A DNA stretch of 11,413 nt from Actinidia chinensis (Eukaryota > Streptophyta > Magnoliopsida > Ericales > Actinidiaceae), in contig CM018899.1 of NCBI GenBank assembly GCA_009663005.1, forward strand, positions 10,337,849 through 10,349,261, written 5' to 3'. The notes under the pieces were generated by a model that worked only from the letters and a program-made list of their open reading frames with translations, did not search any database and was not told the DNA's origin. Within the stretch, counting starts at the first letter, position 1, and the number at the start of each line of letters is the position of its first letter. Made by a program: the position numbers and the translations under genes. Below, one piece after another: positions 1 to 7,871 of this stretch.

Positions 1-281
1 TGCCACTTGCGTTCATTAGAATGTACCTTTTGATTGGACCCACAATGTCCAGAGAAGCCTTTTAAACTCCAAGCCTTCTCACCACACCACCCCGCCCTGA
101 TTATTAGACACCCAATAGGTCTCTTCTGTTTGAGTTATGTGTGATGCGAGTGACCATTCGGTGAGGGCTATTTGATCAAAGAGTAAAATAAATCCATATG
201 TCATATACGATGCTAGCAAAACCTCAATGATACCCGAATTGAATTTACACATACACCACCATAGAAAAGAGCTAAAGTCAC
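1..281 (+). pseudogene. Probable decayed pol segment upstream of the integrase core
   Basis: No reading frame of useful length is visible. From about 105 to 175, short translated pieces resemble the start of the HHCC zinc-binding region that precedes Ty3/gypsy integrase cores: an IRHP-like stretch, then a CH and a GGHFG-like remnant spread over different frames. The stretch just before 282 would be the end of that domain. The first 100 bases show nothing I recognise. The call rests mainly on position, directly before a clear integrase core. Confidence 0.3.
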
Positions 282-1218
282 ATGAGCCATCTTACCCCGA
301 GCCATTATACTGACTTTTCGATTTTTGGGGTATTGATTTCATGGACCGGTTTTCCTAATTCATGTGATTATTTATACATTTTAAAGTGGTCAGAGACTAC
401 GTGTCCCAAGTGGGTAGAAGCAATATCGATTCATACAATGACTATGCTATTGTGGTCAATGTTCTTGAAGGGATCATTTTTTTAGTTTGGTAATGCCCCG
501 AGCTACTCATGAGTGATAGTGGCCTCTCACTTGACTGTAAATCGATCGATATGACGTCTAATTATAAAGTCTGGGTGATCAAAGGGTGGGTTCATCTTTA
601 TTATCCCCCCTAAACACAAGGCCAAGTTGAGTTAGTAAAATAGGAACATCAAACAAGTCCTTGAGAAACTCGTTAACCCTAATCTAAGGATTGGGTCCCT
701 TAAGGTTAGTGATCGCTTATGGGCATATATGACGGCAATACGACCATTTTAGGGTCATTTTCGGTACAAATTATGTATGAGAAAAGTGGTGCCACTTTTT
801 AAGTTAATTTGTAACACAAGGCTATTGGGTGATTCGCCATTTAAATAGAGTCTTGATGAGGTAGGCCCTTACGATTTTTAAACTCAATGAGCGATGAATA
901 CGGAATATGTGTATGAAACTCCCAAATTTCAAAAGCAAGATGAAAGCTGTCCCCGACCAACAATTTTGCGTAAATCTTTTGAAATTGGGCAAAGACCCTT
1001 CTATATAATTTCCCGATTGCATTTATTTTCTAGAAAAGCTGCAAAGTAGAGGTTTGGACCTTTAGTGGTGGTGACATATCTCATCCATCAGGCATTGAAT
1101 CAAAACCCAGGAACGAAACTTTTTTAAAAGTCAATAGGCATCGATTAACGCCCTATCTTGAGCTTGAGAGAGAAAGGTTGAGTACGTAGATCTTACTGAT
1201 CTACTGTCTTTTGAATGA
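282..1218 (+). pseudogene. Athila-type retrotransposon integrase, C-terminal end of pol (broken)
   Basis: Integrase would join element cDNA to host DNA. Frame-corrected reading follows the Ty3/gypsy integrase core and C-terminal region. The open piece 282-485 contains FSIFGVLISW and KWVEAISIHT, matching the family's FDIWGIDFMGPF and KWVEAI motifs, so the first catalytic Asp falls near 335. A SDSG remnant for the second Asp lies near 515 (family SDGG). GQVELV, with the catalytic Glu codon at 629-631, is intact in its local frame. LWAY follows near 718, then GYWVIRHLN (about 820), SRLHLFSRK (about 1013), GPLVV (about 1055) and FKS-type KVNG remnants (about 1125). A local frame ends in DLTDLLSFE and a stop at 1216-1218, which I take as the pol terminus. 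Many stops and frameshifts make it non-functional. The YWAI, LNELEE-like and NPGT/FKVN-like features point to Athila rather than chromoviruses. Confidence 0.83.
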
Positions 1219-1682
1219 ATTGAGGATAATAACCTTCTAATGTCTGTGGTACAATATGTCCATTAGATCAGAGTACTAACTTCGTAGATTTGTTTTTGTT
1301 TTAGGGTAGTTAGAGAAGTAGTTTAATTTCATTTTATTTTAAAACAAATGAACTAAACATTGACTCTTATGTTCAGATCAAAGAGTATTTTGCATTGAAC
1401 CTGGTTCAAATATTGTTTTATTTTCAAATGCCTTTAGGCAAAGCGTTTGAACGCACAAAGGCATGTTTTTCAAAGCAGTTTTGTTTTTTACAACCTACCA
1501 TGCGAACTCCTTGGGCAGCGTTCTAACGCTAAGCCCCGGGGCAGTTTTTAAGTAAAGATGCCCGACATTTTTTCTTTACACATAACATAACACTCCCAAC
1601 ATTCACGCAAGAGAGAGAAAAAGGGTAATTTTCAAGAGGGGGTTCAAAGCTTTCCAAACTTCCTTCCTTTTCATAAAATCAG
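1219..1682 (+). other. Inter-ORF spacer between pol and the env-like ORF
   Basis: This is noncoding and AT-rich, with no open frame of note. It includes a T/A-rich stretch (about 1285-1345), two CG-containing palindromic motifs (1443-1454 and 1518-1530), a short GC-rich spot AAGCCCCGGGGCAG (1531-1544) and a GA-rich tract around 1610-1626. Athila elements normally have a spacer of this kind ahead of their third ORF. It ends at a sequence matching a plant 5' splice site (CAG/GTAAAT). Confidence 0.5.
1443..1530. repeat. Two GCGTTCGAACGC-like palindromic motifs
   Basis: GCGTTTGAACGC at 1443-1454 and GCGTTCTAACGCT at 1518-1530 are near-palindromes sharing the frame GCGTT-N-N-AACGC. They stand out from AT-rich surroundings and match the motif clusters in the two LTRs at 5622-6027 and 8338-8490. 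The function is unknown. Confidence 0.6.
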
Positions 1683-2337
1683 GTAAATCTTCAATCATCT
1701 ATCCTTTAAACTTCCCTAGTTTCATAGATTTCCAGCCATAAAAAGCCAGGTTTTTGATTTGGATTTTTTCTATTTCAATTGAGGTTCATGGTTTTTAACA
1801 AATACACACACTCAATCATGTTTGTTTCTATCAATTATTTTGGCCAAGGATGCTTTAGGATTGTTGATTTTGAAACCTGTGGGAAATTCGTGGTTGAACC
1901 TTCTATAAAAATATGGTTTTTAAGTGTGTACCCAAGTTGTTTTGATAAAATCCCCAATGAACAATTGTGTTCAATTGTGAGGGAAATGCTTTCGCTAACT
2001 CATCATAAGTGTTCATGTTGAGTTTTTGGTGACATTGGTTTCAATCAATTCATGCATGAGACTTGATATTTAGACTATGCGTACACCAATTGTTCGATAA
2101 AATCCGAAGGAGAAATAAAGCCATATGGAAATCTAATGTTGGGCATCGTTATTGGATATTTATTTGTGTTGAATACTCTAAAATTGGGTTTTTCCATATT
2201 TGTAGGGTTCCTTGGATTCATGGGAAAAACACATACACACATAGGCACCTCACTTTGCATAACATTTGTGCATTGATTGTGACATATTTTTAATGCATTG
2301 TTTGGAATGATTGTGAATGGTATGTGGTTTGAACCAG
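1683..2337 (+). other. Candidate intron or leader before the env-like ORF
   Basis: The segment begins with GTAAATCT directly after CAG (donor-like AG/GTAA at 1681-1686) and ends in GAACCAG (2331-2337), an acceptor-like CAG ten bases before the ATG of the env-like ORF at 2348. It is T-rich, as plant introns are. Its two short open frames (1779-2021 and 2063-2293) have composition like the surrounding noncoding DNA and no recognisable protein features. Third ORFs of plant Ty3 elements can be expressed from spliced subgenomic RNA, so an intron here would make sense. Splicing is inferred only from the terminal dinucleotides and position. Confidence 0.3.
1926..2105 (+). repeat. Imperfect direct repeat of about 27 bp
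   Basis: Copy one at 1926-1953 (core TTGTTTTGATAAAATCC) and copy two at 2079-2105 (core TTGTTCGATAAAATCC) align along their whole length with only a few substitutions and single-base gaps. They are about 153 bases apart. They could come from a small tandem duplication inside the leader or from independent decay of a repeated motif. Confidence 0.5.
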
Positions 2338-2347
2338 TAATACGGAA

Positions 2348-3457
2348 ATGGGAGGTTCGGGTCGTGCATCAAGTCGCAAGGTATCAAGCTCCGAAAGGGA
2401 CAAAAGGGAAGGATAGAGAATTGATTACATAGATTATGACCACCCTCGTTTCCACACCTATAAAATTTAGAGACTTGTCTACCGAGTATTGTTGGAACGG
2501 GGTTTCATTGTGAGGGAATTTCATGTGTTTTGTTTTGAGAATTGCTATTTGGGATATCATGAAAGACTTCACTAATCGGGGATTATTTACCTGGCAAGCT
2601 TTAAAGTGGTAATCGATCCTTACATGTATGCTAAGAGTTTATGGCTACATCAGCACAAGTCGGTGACCGAGAAGGGTAAGGAAAGACAGATTCGCTGGGT
2701 TTGGAGGAAGAAGTTAACATAACTACGGATACGTTGTTGAAGTTTTTGGTCTCCTCGTGTTAAAAACCCCGAATTTGGAGTTTCTGGATGTTAGTATGAA
2801 ACCGGATTGAACACTTATTTTCCACTAGTTGCTTAGAGGTGATAGACCTTGGGAATGGTGAGGTGCAATGCAATAAAACGCCGACTCAGGATGGTACCTC
2901 ACATTGTTTTTATTTTCATGTTTTTCCTTTTTTTACCTTAAATTATTTGTCATGGGTGTTTACGAGGGCAATTTACTAGGGGGCGATTGCAAGAGAAAGA
3001 ACCATTGAGTTCCTTTGTATGGATGTTTATGGCATTGTGTTTGCATATGAGTCATCTTATCCTAGAGGTTCTGTTCATTCACGATGCTCATGGAGTTATT
3101 AAAAAGGCACGGCATTTCTATCCCCATAGATCTCACTAGAACAGAGCCGGAGAACTATTGATAGGTATTCTCTTACTCGTTTGATGGGCAACAAAAGAAG
3201 AAGAGTTGGGAGGAAGGTACATCGGAGCTACTCTACTCTCAGGTGGGATACTAGAATTACAAAGAGGCAATTGCTTAATCTGAGGGTGTATTTTGATACC
3301 TGCCATGACTTACAACAAACAACTTACAACGATGATCTTTTAGTTGCTTGAGGAGTAGTCGCGCCGTCATATCTACTTTGCTCTAAGAAATAAAGGGTAT
3401 ACTCATTCTGATGCAAGCAGGAACGACTATGAGGAGGAGGAGTATACTAGGAGTTGA
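2348..3457 (+). pseudogene. Athila env-like / ORF3 pseudogene
   Basis: This is the position of the third ORF of Athila elements, whose product is often called env-like although its role is unproven. The first ATG at 2348 opens a Ser/Arg-rich start, MGGSGRASSRKVSSSERD, which suits the family. Downstream pieces in shifting frames include LLERGFIVRG (about 2490), WQALK near 2600, a KSVTEKGKERQIRWVWRKKL stretch (about 2658-2718), then TTDTLLKFL and PRVKNPEF (to about 2778). The last run resembles the part of plant retroelement ORF3 proteins where a V-R-G-x-x-V motif precedes a short helix and a PxxxNPE-type segment. Later pieces include DVYGIVFAYESSYP (about 3025) and a C-terminal YFALRNKGYTHSDA followed by an acidic DYEEEEY tail and a stop at 3455-3457. 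Internal stops and at least several frameshifts make it dead. Confidence 0.55.
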
Positions 3458-3802
3458 GAGTTTAGATTGTACTTTATTTTATCATCATTATATTCAGTCT
3501 AAAAACTCTTTTTGTTTTGATTATTCTGTTTTTATTTGTCATGTTTGGATATTTGGACATGTTTTGGATGCTTTATTATTTGATATTTAATTTTTGTTTG
3601 ATAAATGTTGTTTATTATCCTTTTGTGAATGGTTTTAGTGCAGCAGTTGTTCTATGTTATAAGTTGGTAAAATAGATTTAGTTTTTCATTCTTTGTCAAT
3701 TCGACAGCAAGGTTTATTTTCTATTCCTCCCCCCCCTCAAATCACACATTATGACTCTTTTGCATTCCATGTTCATAATATCATCCTTTCGTATATTGTG
3801 GA

Positions 3803-3837
3803 TGTAGTGAGATTTTTTTTTAGTTTGTGGGACCATA
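3803..3837 (+). other. Degenerate G/T-rich box resembling an internal Athila purine tract
   Basis: The stretch GTGGATGTAGTGAGA, then T-rich, then AGTTTGTGGGA resembles the GAGGACAAT...AAGTTTGGGGGA box that I recall from the region after Athila ORF3. It is decayed, and the match is from memory. It may be an internal purine-tract remnant rather than the tract that primes the 3' LTR. Confidence 0.3.
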
Positions 3838-3889
3838 TCGATCATGGTTTTTTTTATTTTCAAAGATAGTTTGAACAACTAGTAAATTT

Positions 3890-3891
<2 letters not shown>

Positions 3892-3924
<33 letters not shown>
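3892..3924 (+). repeat. Homopolymer run of 33 C
   Basis: Thirty-three consecutive C bases follow ATTTTG and precede ATAATATG in otherwise AT-rich DNA. A run this long is rare in plant genomes. It may have grown from a short G- or C-tract by replication slippage, or its length may reflect sequencing or assembly error. Confidence 0.95.
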
Positions 3925-5174
3925 ATAATATGATGTTAAATGGTTATCAATGTCATTTAGTTGTCATCTCAATACTTTACTATCGAGGTTAATATAGAGA
4001 GAGATAATTTTACAGTGCATGGTCGTGTTTTCAAAGTAAAACGTTATAAATCTACATAATGACTTCCATGAAATGGAGATTTTTATCCCTTGTGAGCTTT
4101 AGAGCCATTAATCATTTCGTGAAGTGATTTTACCTTTACTCAAAAAAATTTATGAACTCATTTTTTGAATAGCTTCCATATTTTTTGAATTTGGTTACAA
4201 ATGTCAATGTGATACGTTGGAATTGTTGACACCGTTTTACATGCTCACACATATTTTGAATTTTGTTACATTGAGCCAATTTACGTATGACTTCTTTTCT
4301 GTCATTTTTTTTTGTAATCGTGGCCTAACAAGATCTTAAAAGATATATTGAATCTAAAGTTACCTTGAATATAGGGAATATAATATCAATGATTTTTTAG
4401 AAGTTGGACAAACAGAAGGAAATGGGAATGTGGAGAAAAAAATTAAAAAATAATTAGGAGTTCAAATTTGAAAAATGTTAAAGCAGGGTTGAAATGTATT
4501 CTTTATTAAGTTGGCGCATGTGTAGTGGCCCTCATATGTTGAGATATATACTCTGTATTACTGCTTAATTCTTTATTTTCTTCATACTATTCTTATATTC
4601 ATAAGGCGTCAATACAAAGAATTGTCATGATTCCCTTTGAGTTCGTCCTATGTAAAAGCCATTATGTTAAATTCACACTGTTGTATTCACTGTGAACATG
4701 TTTCATGAAGCTATAACCCAGTTATACACTTTACATTTATGCGTTTTTTTGAAATTAGGGTGGTGCTATTTATGTTTATTTTTATACGTACTCATAAACG
4801 AGCAAAATCCCTTGAGAGAAACCATGTGTTTCTATATTGAAAGTGTGTGTCTTGTGGTTTTGAATCGAGGCTATCGTTGTTGTATGATGCATAATGGGGT
4901 TTTGATTTTTGGAGAATACGATTTTCAATTTTTAACACTTGGATCTCTCCGTTATTGCGGTTTCGTGGTTGTATGGCATGATTAGGTTCATTTGAATTGC
5001 TTGCATTGTTATATCGGGAACTCTGGTTTAAATTATTTGTGATCATTGCATGATCTGATATTTGTGGGTCATCATCACCGAAAGCCCCGCATCATACACC
5101 ACTCGTCCTTTAAAGGGTAACCTAGGGTTAAACAGGCTTTGATGCATATGATCAAAATGTCTTCAGACTCTTAC

Positions 5175-5185
5175 GAAAAGGAGAG
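5175..5185 (+). other. Candidate polypurine tract before the 3' LTR
   Basis: GAAAAGGAGAG is a pure purine run in T-rich surroundings, a few bases before a TG at 5190-5191. Ty3/gypsy elements prime plus-strand DNA from such a tract directly next to the LTR. The four or five base spacer is unusual. A second purine run at about 5381-5390 (ATAAGGAAGG) is an alternative. Confidence 0.3.
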
Positions 5186-5621
5186 ATTATGTTTTGTTTT
5201 TTCTTAGTTTTTTCTAGGTACTATCAAAAGATATTAGAGGTGTGATTATACTTCATAATATAGTCAAGCTCCATTAAACTACCTCAGTTGGCCCTATATG
5301 AGTTAATTATATATTTTTAATATATTTATCGTATTTCATACGTAAAGTTGTTGTTTGAGTTCATTTGCAGATAAATGATGATAAGGAAGGATTGACCATA
5401 AAACTGTTTCGAATTGAGGGCCTGCTTATCAAGGATCATTGCCAAAAAATATAGAAGTCTTCACCTTAAGCCCTAAATGGAATGGAAGATGCGCTGTTGA
5501 AAAGAACTTATAATTTACATAAAGTCACGTCTAACGATCATATCAATATTGGACTACAAGAGTGTTCAAATAGACAAGAAGAAGACGGAGAAACGGCAAA
5601 AAAGGCAAAGATTTACACTGA

Positions 5622-6027
5622 GCATTCGAATGCCTCAGACCAAGAGGAGGAGCGCAAAGAAGTAAATTACGGGCAAAATGTACGGACATTGTCGAATGCC
5701 AGTATGGGCAAGTCTAATCTTTGGACACTATAAGGATTTTTAGGAGGCAATTTGGCCTTGGCATTCAAACCAGAATTTCAAGGATTAAGGTTCGAACGCT
5801 GAGAAGAAAAATAAAATTAGGGTTCGAACACTCTGTGCCACGTTCGACATACCGAAGAGCTGAAAATTGGGACTTTTGCCTTGGGTTTCGAATGCTAGAT
5901 TTACCGTTCAAACGCCAATAGAAATTTTGGTACTAAGCGTGAACCCATTTGCAAGGCATTACTTGTTTCGAACGCTAACTAGAACATTAGGCTTACCATT
6001 CAATGCTGGTATTGGCGTTCGAATGCT
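5622..6027. repeat. Cluster of about eleven GCGTTCGAACGC-like palindromes
   Basis: Variants of a 12-base palindrome occur at 5622-5634 (GCATTCGAATGCC, perfectly palindromic over its first 12 bases), 5686-5700, 5760-5771, 5789-5800, 5821-5832, 5841-5853, 5885-5896, 5905-5916, 5965-5976, 5996-6007 and 6014-6027. Most share the core TTCGAA or TTCAAA flanked by GC-type ends. Mean spacing is about 40 bases. Two neighbouring pairs, 5885-5916 and 5996-6027, look like copies of one two-motif unit. The cluster ends about 55 bases before the TATA box, so it sits where LTR enhancer repeats would be. That role is inferred. Confidence 0.75.
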
Positions 6028-6082
6028 AAGAGAAAAACTAGGCAGACTCGTAATCCTATTAGGACTTGAACTTGTAACACCC

Positions 6083-6090
6083 TATATATA
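6083..6090 (+). promoter_or_regulatory. TATA box of the Athila LTR promoter
   Basis: TATATATA lies in CACCCTATATATACTTTC, just downstream of the palindrome cluster and upstream of the T-rich U5-like region. Plant LTR promoters have a TATA box in this position, and transcription would start about 30 bases later, near 6115. No start site can be read directly. Confidence 0.5.
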
Positions 6091-6379
6091 CTTTCTTCGA
6101 TTTTCTGAACGAGACACGTACTTTAGGTTTTTAGAACTGTTTAATCCTAAATTCTATTTCTTTATATTTTTTGTAAACAAATACATGTAGTTCCTAATTT
6201 AATCAATATGATTTACATTTTGTTCGTTTATTCGTGTTTGATTAACAGTTTTTTCCGTCATTAATTCACATTTTTTAATTTTCAATATTCATATCAAATT
6301 ATATGTGAGTATGTTTTTCATACTTGGTTATTCATGTTCATATCTATGAGTGTCTAAAAAAAAATTTTCCAACTTCGGG

Positions 6380-6403
6380 ATCGATTGTGAAAATCGATTG
6401 TGA
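6380..6403 (+). repeat. Short tandem direct repeat, period 13
   Basis: ATCGATTGTGA occurs at 6380-6390 and again at 6393-6403, separated by two A. It lies in the U5-like part of the Athila LTR. It is probably a small replication-slippage duplication. Confidence 0.7.
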
Positions 6404-7045
6404 TCGAGGATGAACATGGAGGTAAAATATTTTCAATCACCTTAGATTTTTTTTTTTTATATTGATTCTTTTTTGTTCTTCGTTCTAAATACTTTCGAAA
6501 ACTTGGAGCGTCATAAATTCGGTAACAACGAGCGTGAATTGCTACCTTCATTATCCTGCCCTTGTAACATTTATGCTGAGGTGGGTTAGTTTTACGTTGC
6601 ACAAATCGATGATGCACGACCATGCTATAAAATTCAAGATCTACTTTAAAGAAGTTGAAGATTAAAAGAACCATTGGTTTTTAAAAGTTTCCTCTTCCAA
6701 ATCCGAACTTACGATGTACTTGAAGGATTGACGTTATTAAGCCTCTCTTGAAATTCCTGAGAAATCGATGGTTGGATCAATTGATTTGAGTTGCTTTCTT
6801 ATAAATTACATCAGTTTTTAATTATTTTTCGTAATTTAGATTTTAATTTTTCAATTCTTCAAAAATTAAAAAATCAATTTTGTTTTCCTCTTTTTGAAGC
6901 TCATTTAGAATTAAGTTTAAGGTTTAATTTGATTGTTTTTGTTATCTTGTGTTCACTTGCACGCCTCCTCGTGGGAGAAATACTAAATACTCTTACTTCA
7001 CATTTATTACACTTGACTACTATCAGCAAACCCATATACTTGCAA

Positions 7046-7661
7046 GTGAAATTCACTTATGGGAGCGAACACAAATTATCGAACCGTTCAATCGAGTCAC
7101 ATGAAGAATAAATATCCTATGCCTAGGATTGATGATCTTTCTGTTGACCAATTGAAAGATTTCGATCTGTTTCTCTAAGATTGACTTGATGTTAGAATAC
7201 TCAGGTGAGGTTGAAGAAGGAACATATACCGAAGACTGCTTTTCGCACTCGTTACGGCATTTTGAGTTTGTAGTGATGCCGTTTGGTTTTACTAATGCCC
7301 TACCACTTTTATGGACGTGATGACCCTCGGATTTTTTTTTGGGCTCTTGGATGGATTTGTAGTTGTTCTTTGTGGATGATATTTTTTGGTCCTATCAGCA
7401 TCTAAGGGAATATCCGGTCATCTTAGAGTAAGGTTTTTACAAACAAACTTTTAAGAGACCATCATTATAGTCCAAGTTGAGAGGTATGACTTTTGGCACA
7501 GGCCAGAAGTTAAATTTTGGGACTGTTAGTTTGGGTAATGGTGTTTTTTTGGTGTGTGGGGTGGTGAAAAACAAACGGATCCAGAAAAGGTTAAGGTAGT
7601 ATTGAGTTGGCAACAACTTAGAAGTGTGTTTTTGAGATTTCGAAATTTCCTTGGGTTAGCT
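7046..7661 (+). pseudogene. Ty3/gypsy chromovirus-like reverse transcriptase fragment (broken)
   Basis: Reverse transcriptase would copy element RNA into DNA. Frame-corrected reading follows a chromovirus-type RT. VKFTYGS (7046-7066) stands for the family VKKKDGS, NYR near 7075 for DYR, then KNKYPMPRIDDL is intact at 7103-7138. HFEFVVMPFGFTNAL follows around 7258-7299, with FMD in another frame. The catalytic motif FVDD is intact at 7369-7380. Then come GHLRV (about 7420), YDFW (about 7483), DPEKVKVVLSWQQLRSV (about 7583-7633) and a FRNFLGLAW end near 7661. Several frameshifts, stops and a T-run (about 7331-7340) kill it. RNase H, integrase and chromodomain do not follow. Instead an LTR-like sequence starts at once. 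This is a different clade from the Athila pol to its left, so it belongs to a second element. Confidence 0.85.
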
Positions 7662-7822
7662 TGGTAATACCCTGAACACATTAATGCCCTTTATGTCATA
7701 AATTAAGACTTGTAAATTAAAATTATTATGAATGTTCCATTTTAAAAAAGACCCAATGAAAGATAGGTTAACTAGAATACTAGGTGGGCACATGCGAAAT
7801 TATTTTTCATGTGAGCCTTAGT

Positions 7823-7829
7823 GTATATG
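7823..7829 (+). promoter_or_regulatory. Weak candidate TATA box in the second LTR
   Basis: GTATATG sits about 20 bases upstream of a C/A-rich then GA-rich leader-like segment, the layout expected of a promoter in this type of LTR. The match to TATAWAW is poor and may be decayed. Confidence 0.25.
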
Positions 7830-7871
7830 CTCCTAAACCTACACACCCACCCACACCTAAACACCTTTTTC

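Larger units (their letters stand above)
3458..5189 (+). other. Athila 3' noncoding region, AT-rich
   Basis: About 1.7 kb follows the env-like stop without a credible gene. It opens with a T-rich tract (3470-3700), carries two C-runs (about 3728-3736 and 3892-3924), then A/T-rich sequence with several TTTTTTGAATTT-like repeats near 4155-4265. From about 4690 to 5150 it has the feel of the conserved 3' untranslated part of Athila elements (GTGTGTGTCTTGTG near 4843, GGGTCATCATCACC near 5066). The open frame 4692-4985 lies in this part. It is Cys/Leu/Val-rich without motifs and I regard it as chance. A long 3' untranslated region before the LTR is normal for the lineage. Confidence 0.5.
1..7073 (+). 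mobile_element. Degenerate Athila-type Ty3/gypsy retrotransposon, 3' portion
   Basis: Read in order, the segment holds the end of pol (integrase), a spacer of about 1.1 kb, an env-like third ORF, a long AT-rich noncoding stretch and a long LTR. This order is characteristic of Athila-type plant Ty3/gypsy elements, which carry an extra ORF between integrase and the 3' LTR. Every coding part is broken by stops and frameshifts, so this is a non-autonomous relic. The gag, protease, reverse transcriptase and 5' LTR would lie upstream of the window. Whether everything here belongs to one insertion is inferred from order and orientation. The right end is placed at a CA near 7073 but could be up to 30 bases earlier. 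Confidence 0.72.
5190..7073 (+). mobile_element. Probable 3' LTR of the Athila-type element
   Basis: The evidence is an ordered set of LTR-like parts. There is a U3-like segment with a dense cluster of CG palindromes (5622-6027), a TATA box (6083-6090), and a long T-rich U5-like segment. The segment near 6950-7040 (CTCCTCGTGGGAGAAATAC, CTCTTACTTCACATTTATTA, ATACTTGCAAGTG) resembles the conserved 3' end of many Athila/Tat LTRs. About 1.9 kb is within the usual range for this group. The second copy needed to prove an LTR is not in the window, so both ends are estimates: the left end could lie anywhere from about 5170 to 5480 and the right end from about 7040 to 7080. Open frames inside (for example 5482-5733 and 6791-7111) show no protein features and are taken as chance. 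Confidence 0.55.

Noticed and set aside
3478..3700. Host gene 3' UTR or intron because of T-rich sequence
   Set aside because: It directly follows the env-like stop, and T-rich sequence is usual in the Athila 3' noncoding region. No exon is nearby.
4692..4985. Open frame of 97 residues rich in Cys, Leu and Val, possibly a membrane protein
   Set aside because: The T-rich DNA explains the hydrophobic residues. It sits in the Athila 3' noncoding region, and an overlapping minus-strand frame is just as open.
5482..5733. Open frame of 83 residues, Glu/Lys/Asn-rich, as a possible small gene
   Set aside because: It lies in the LTR and overlaps the start of the palindrome cluster. It shows no domain or conserved feature and reads like chance.
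5789..5832. GGTTCGAAC sequences as tRNA B-box or T-loop elements
   Set aside because: GGTTCGA resembles a tRNA T-arm, but no A box, anticodon arm or cloverleaf can be folded around any of the copies, and they belong to the palindrome family.
5622..6027. CRISPR-like array because of short repeats with regular spacing
   Set aside because: The repeats are 12-base imperfect palindromes with uneven spacing in a plant retroelement. There are no constant repeats, no unique equal-length spacers and no cas genes.
6354..6674. Open frame of 106 residues on the - strand, Lys/Arg-rich
   Set aside because: It is antisense to the U5-like part of the LTR and has no recognised motif. Its composition follows from T-rich DNA.
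7074..7096. Possible primer-binding site complementary to tRNA-Asp just after the LTR end
   Set aside because: About half the bases fit the TGGCGCCGTTGCC pattern, but the same bases fit reverse transcriptase better (NYR, then an NRVT-like stretch leading into KNKYPMPRIDDL). If this is a 3' LTR no primer site is expected.
6791..7111. Open frame of 106 residues on the + strand
   Set aside because: It crosses the junction between LTR-like sequence and the reverse transcriptase. Only its last part (VKFTYGS) matches a protein family, so it is an accidental fusion frame.
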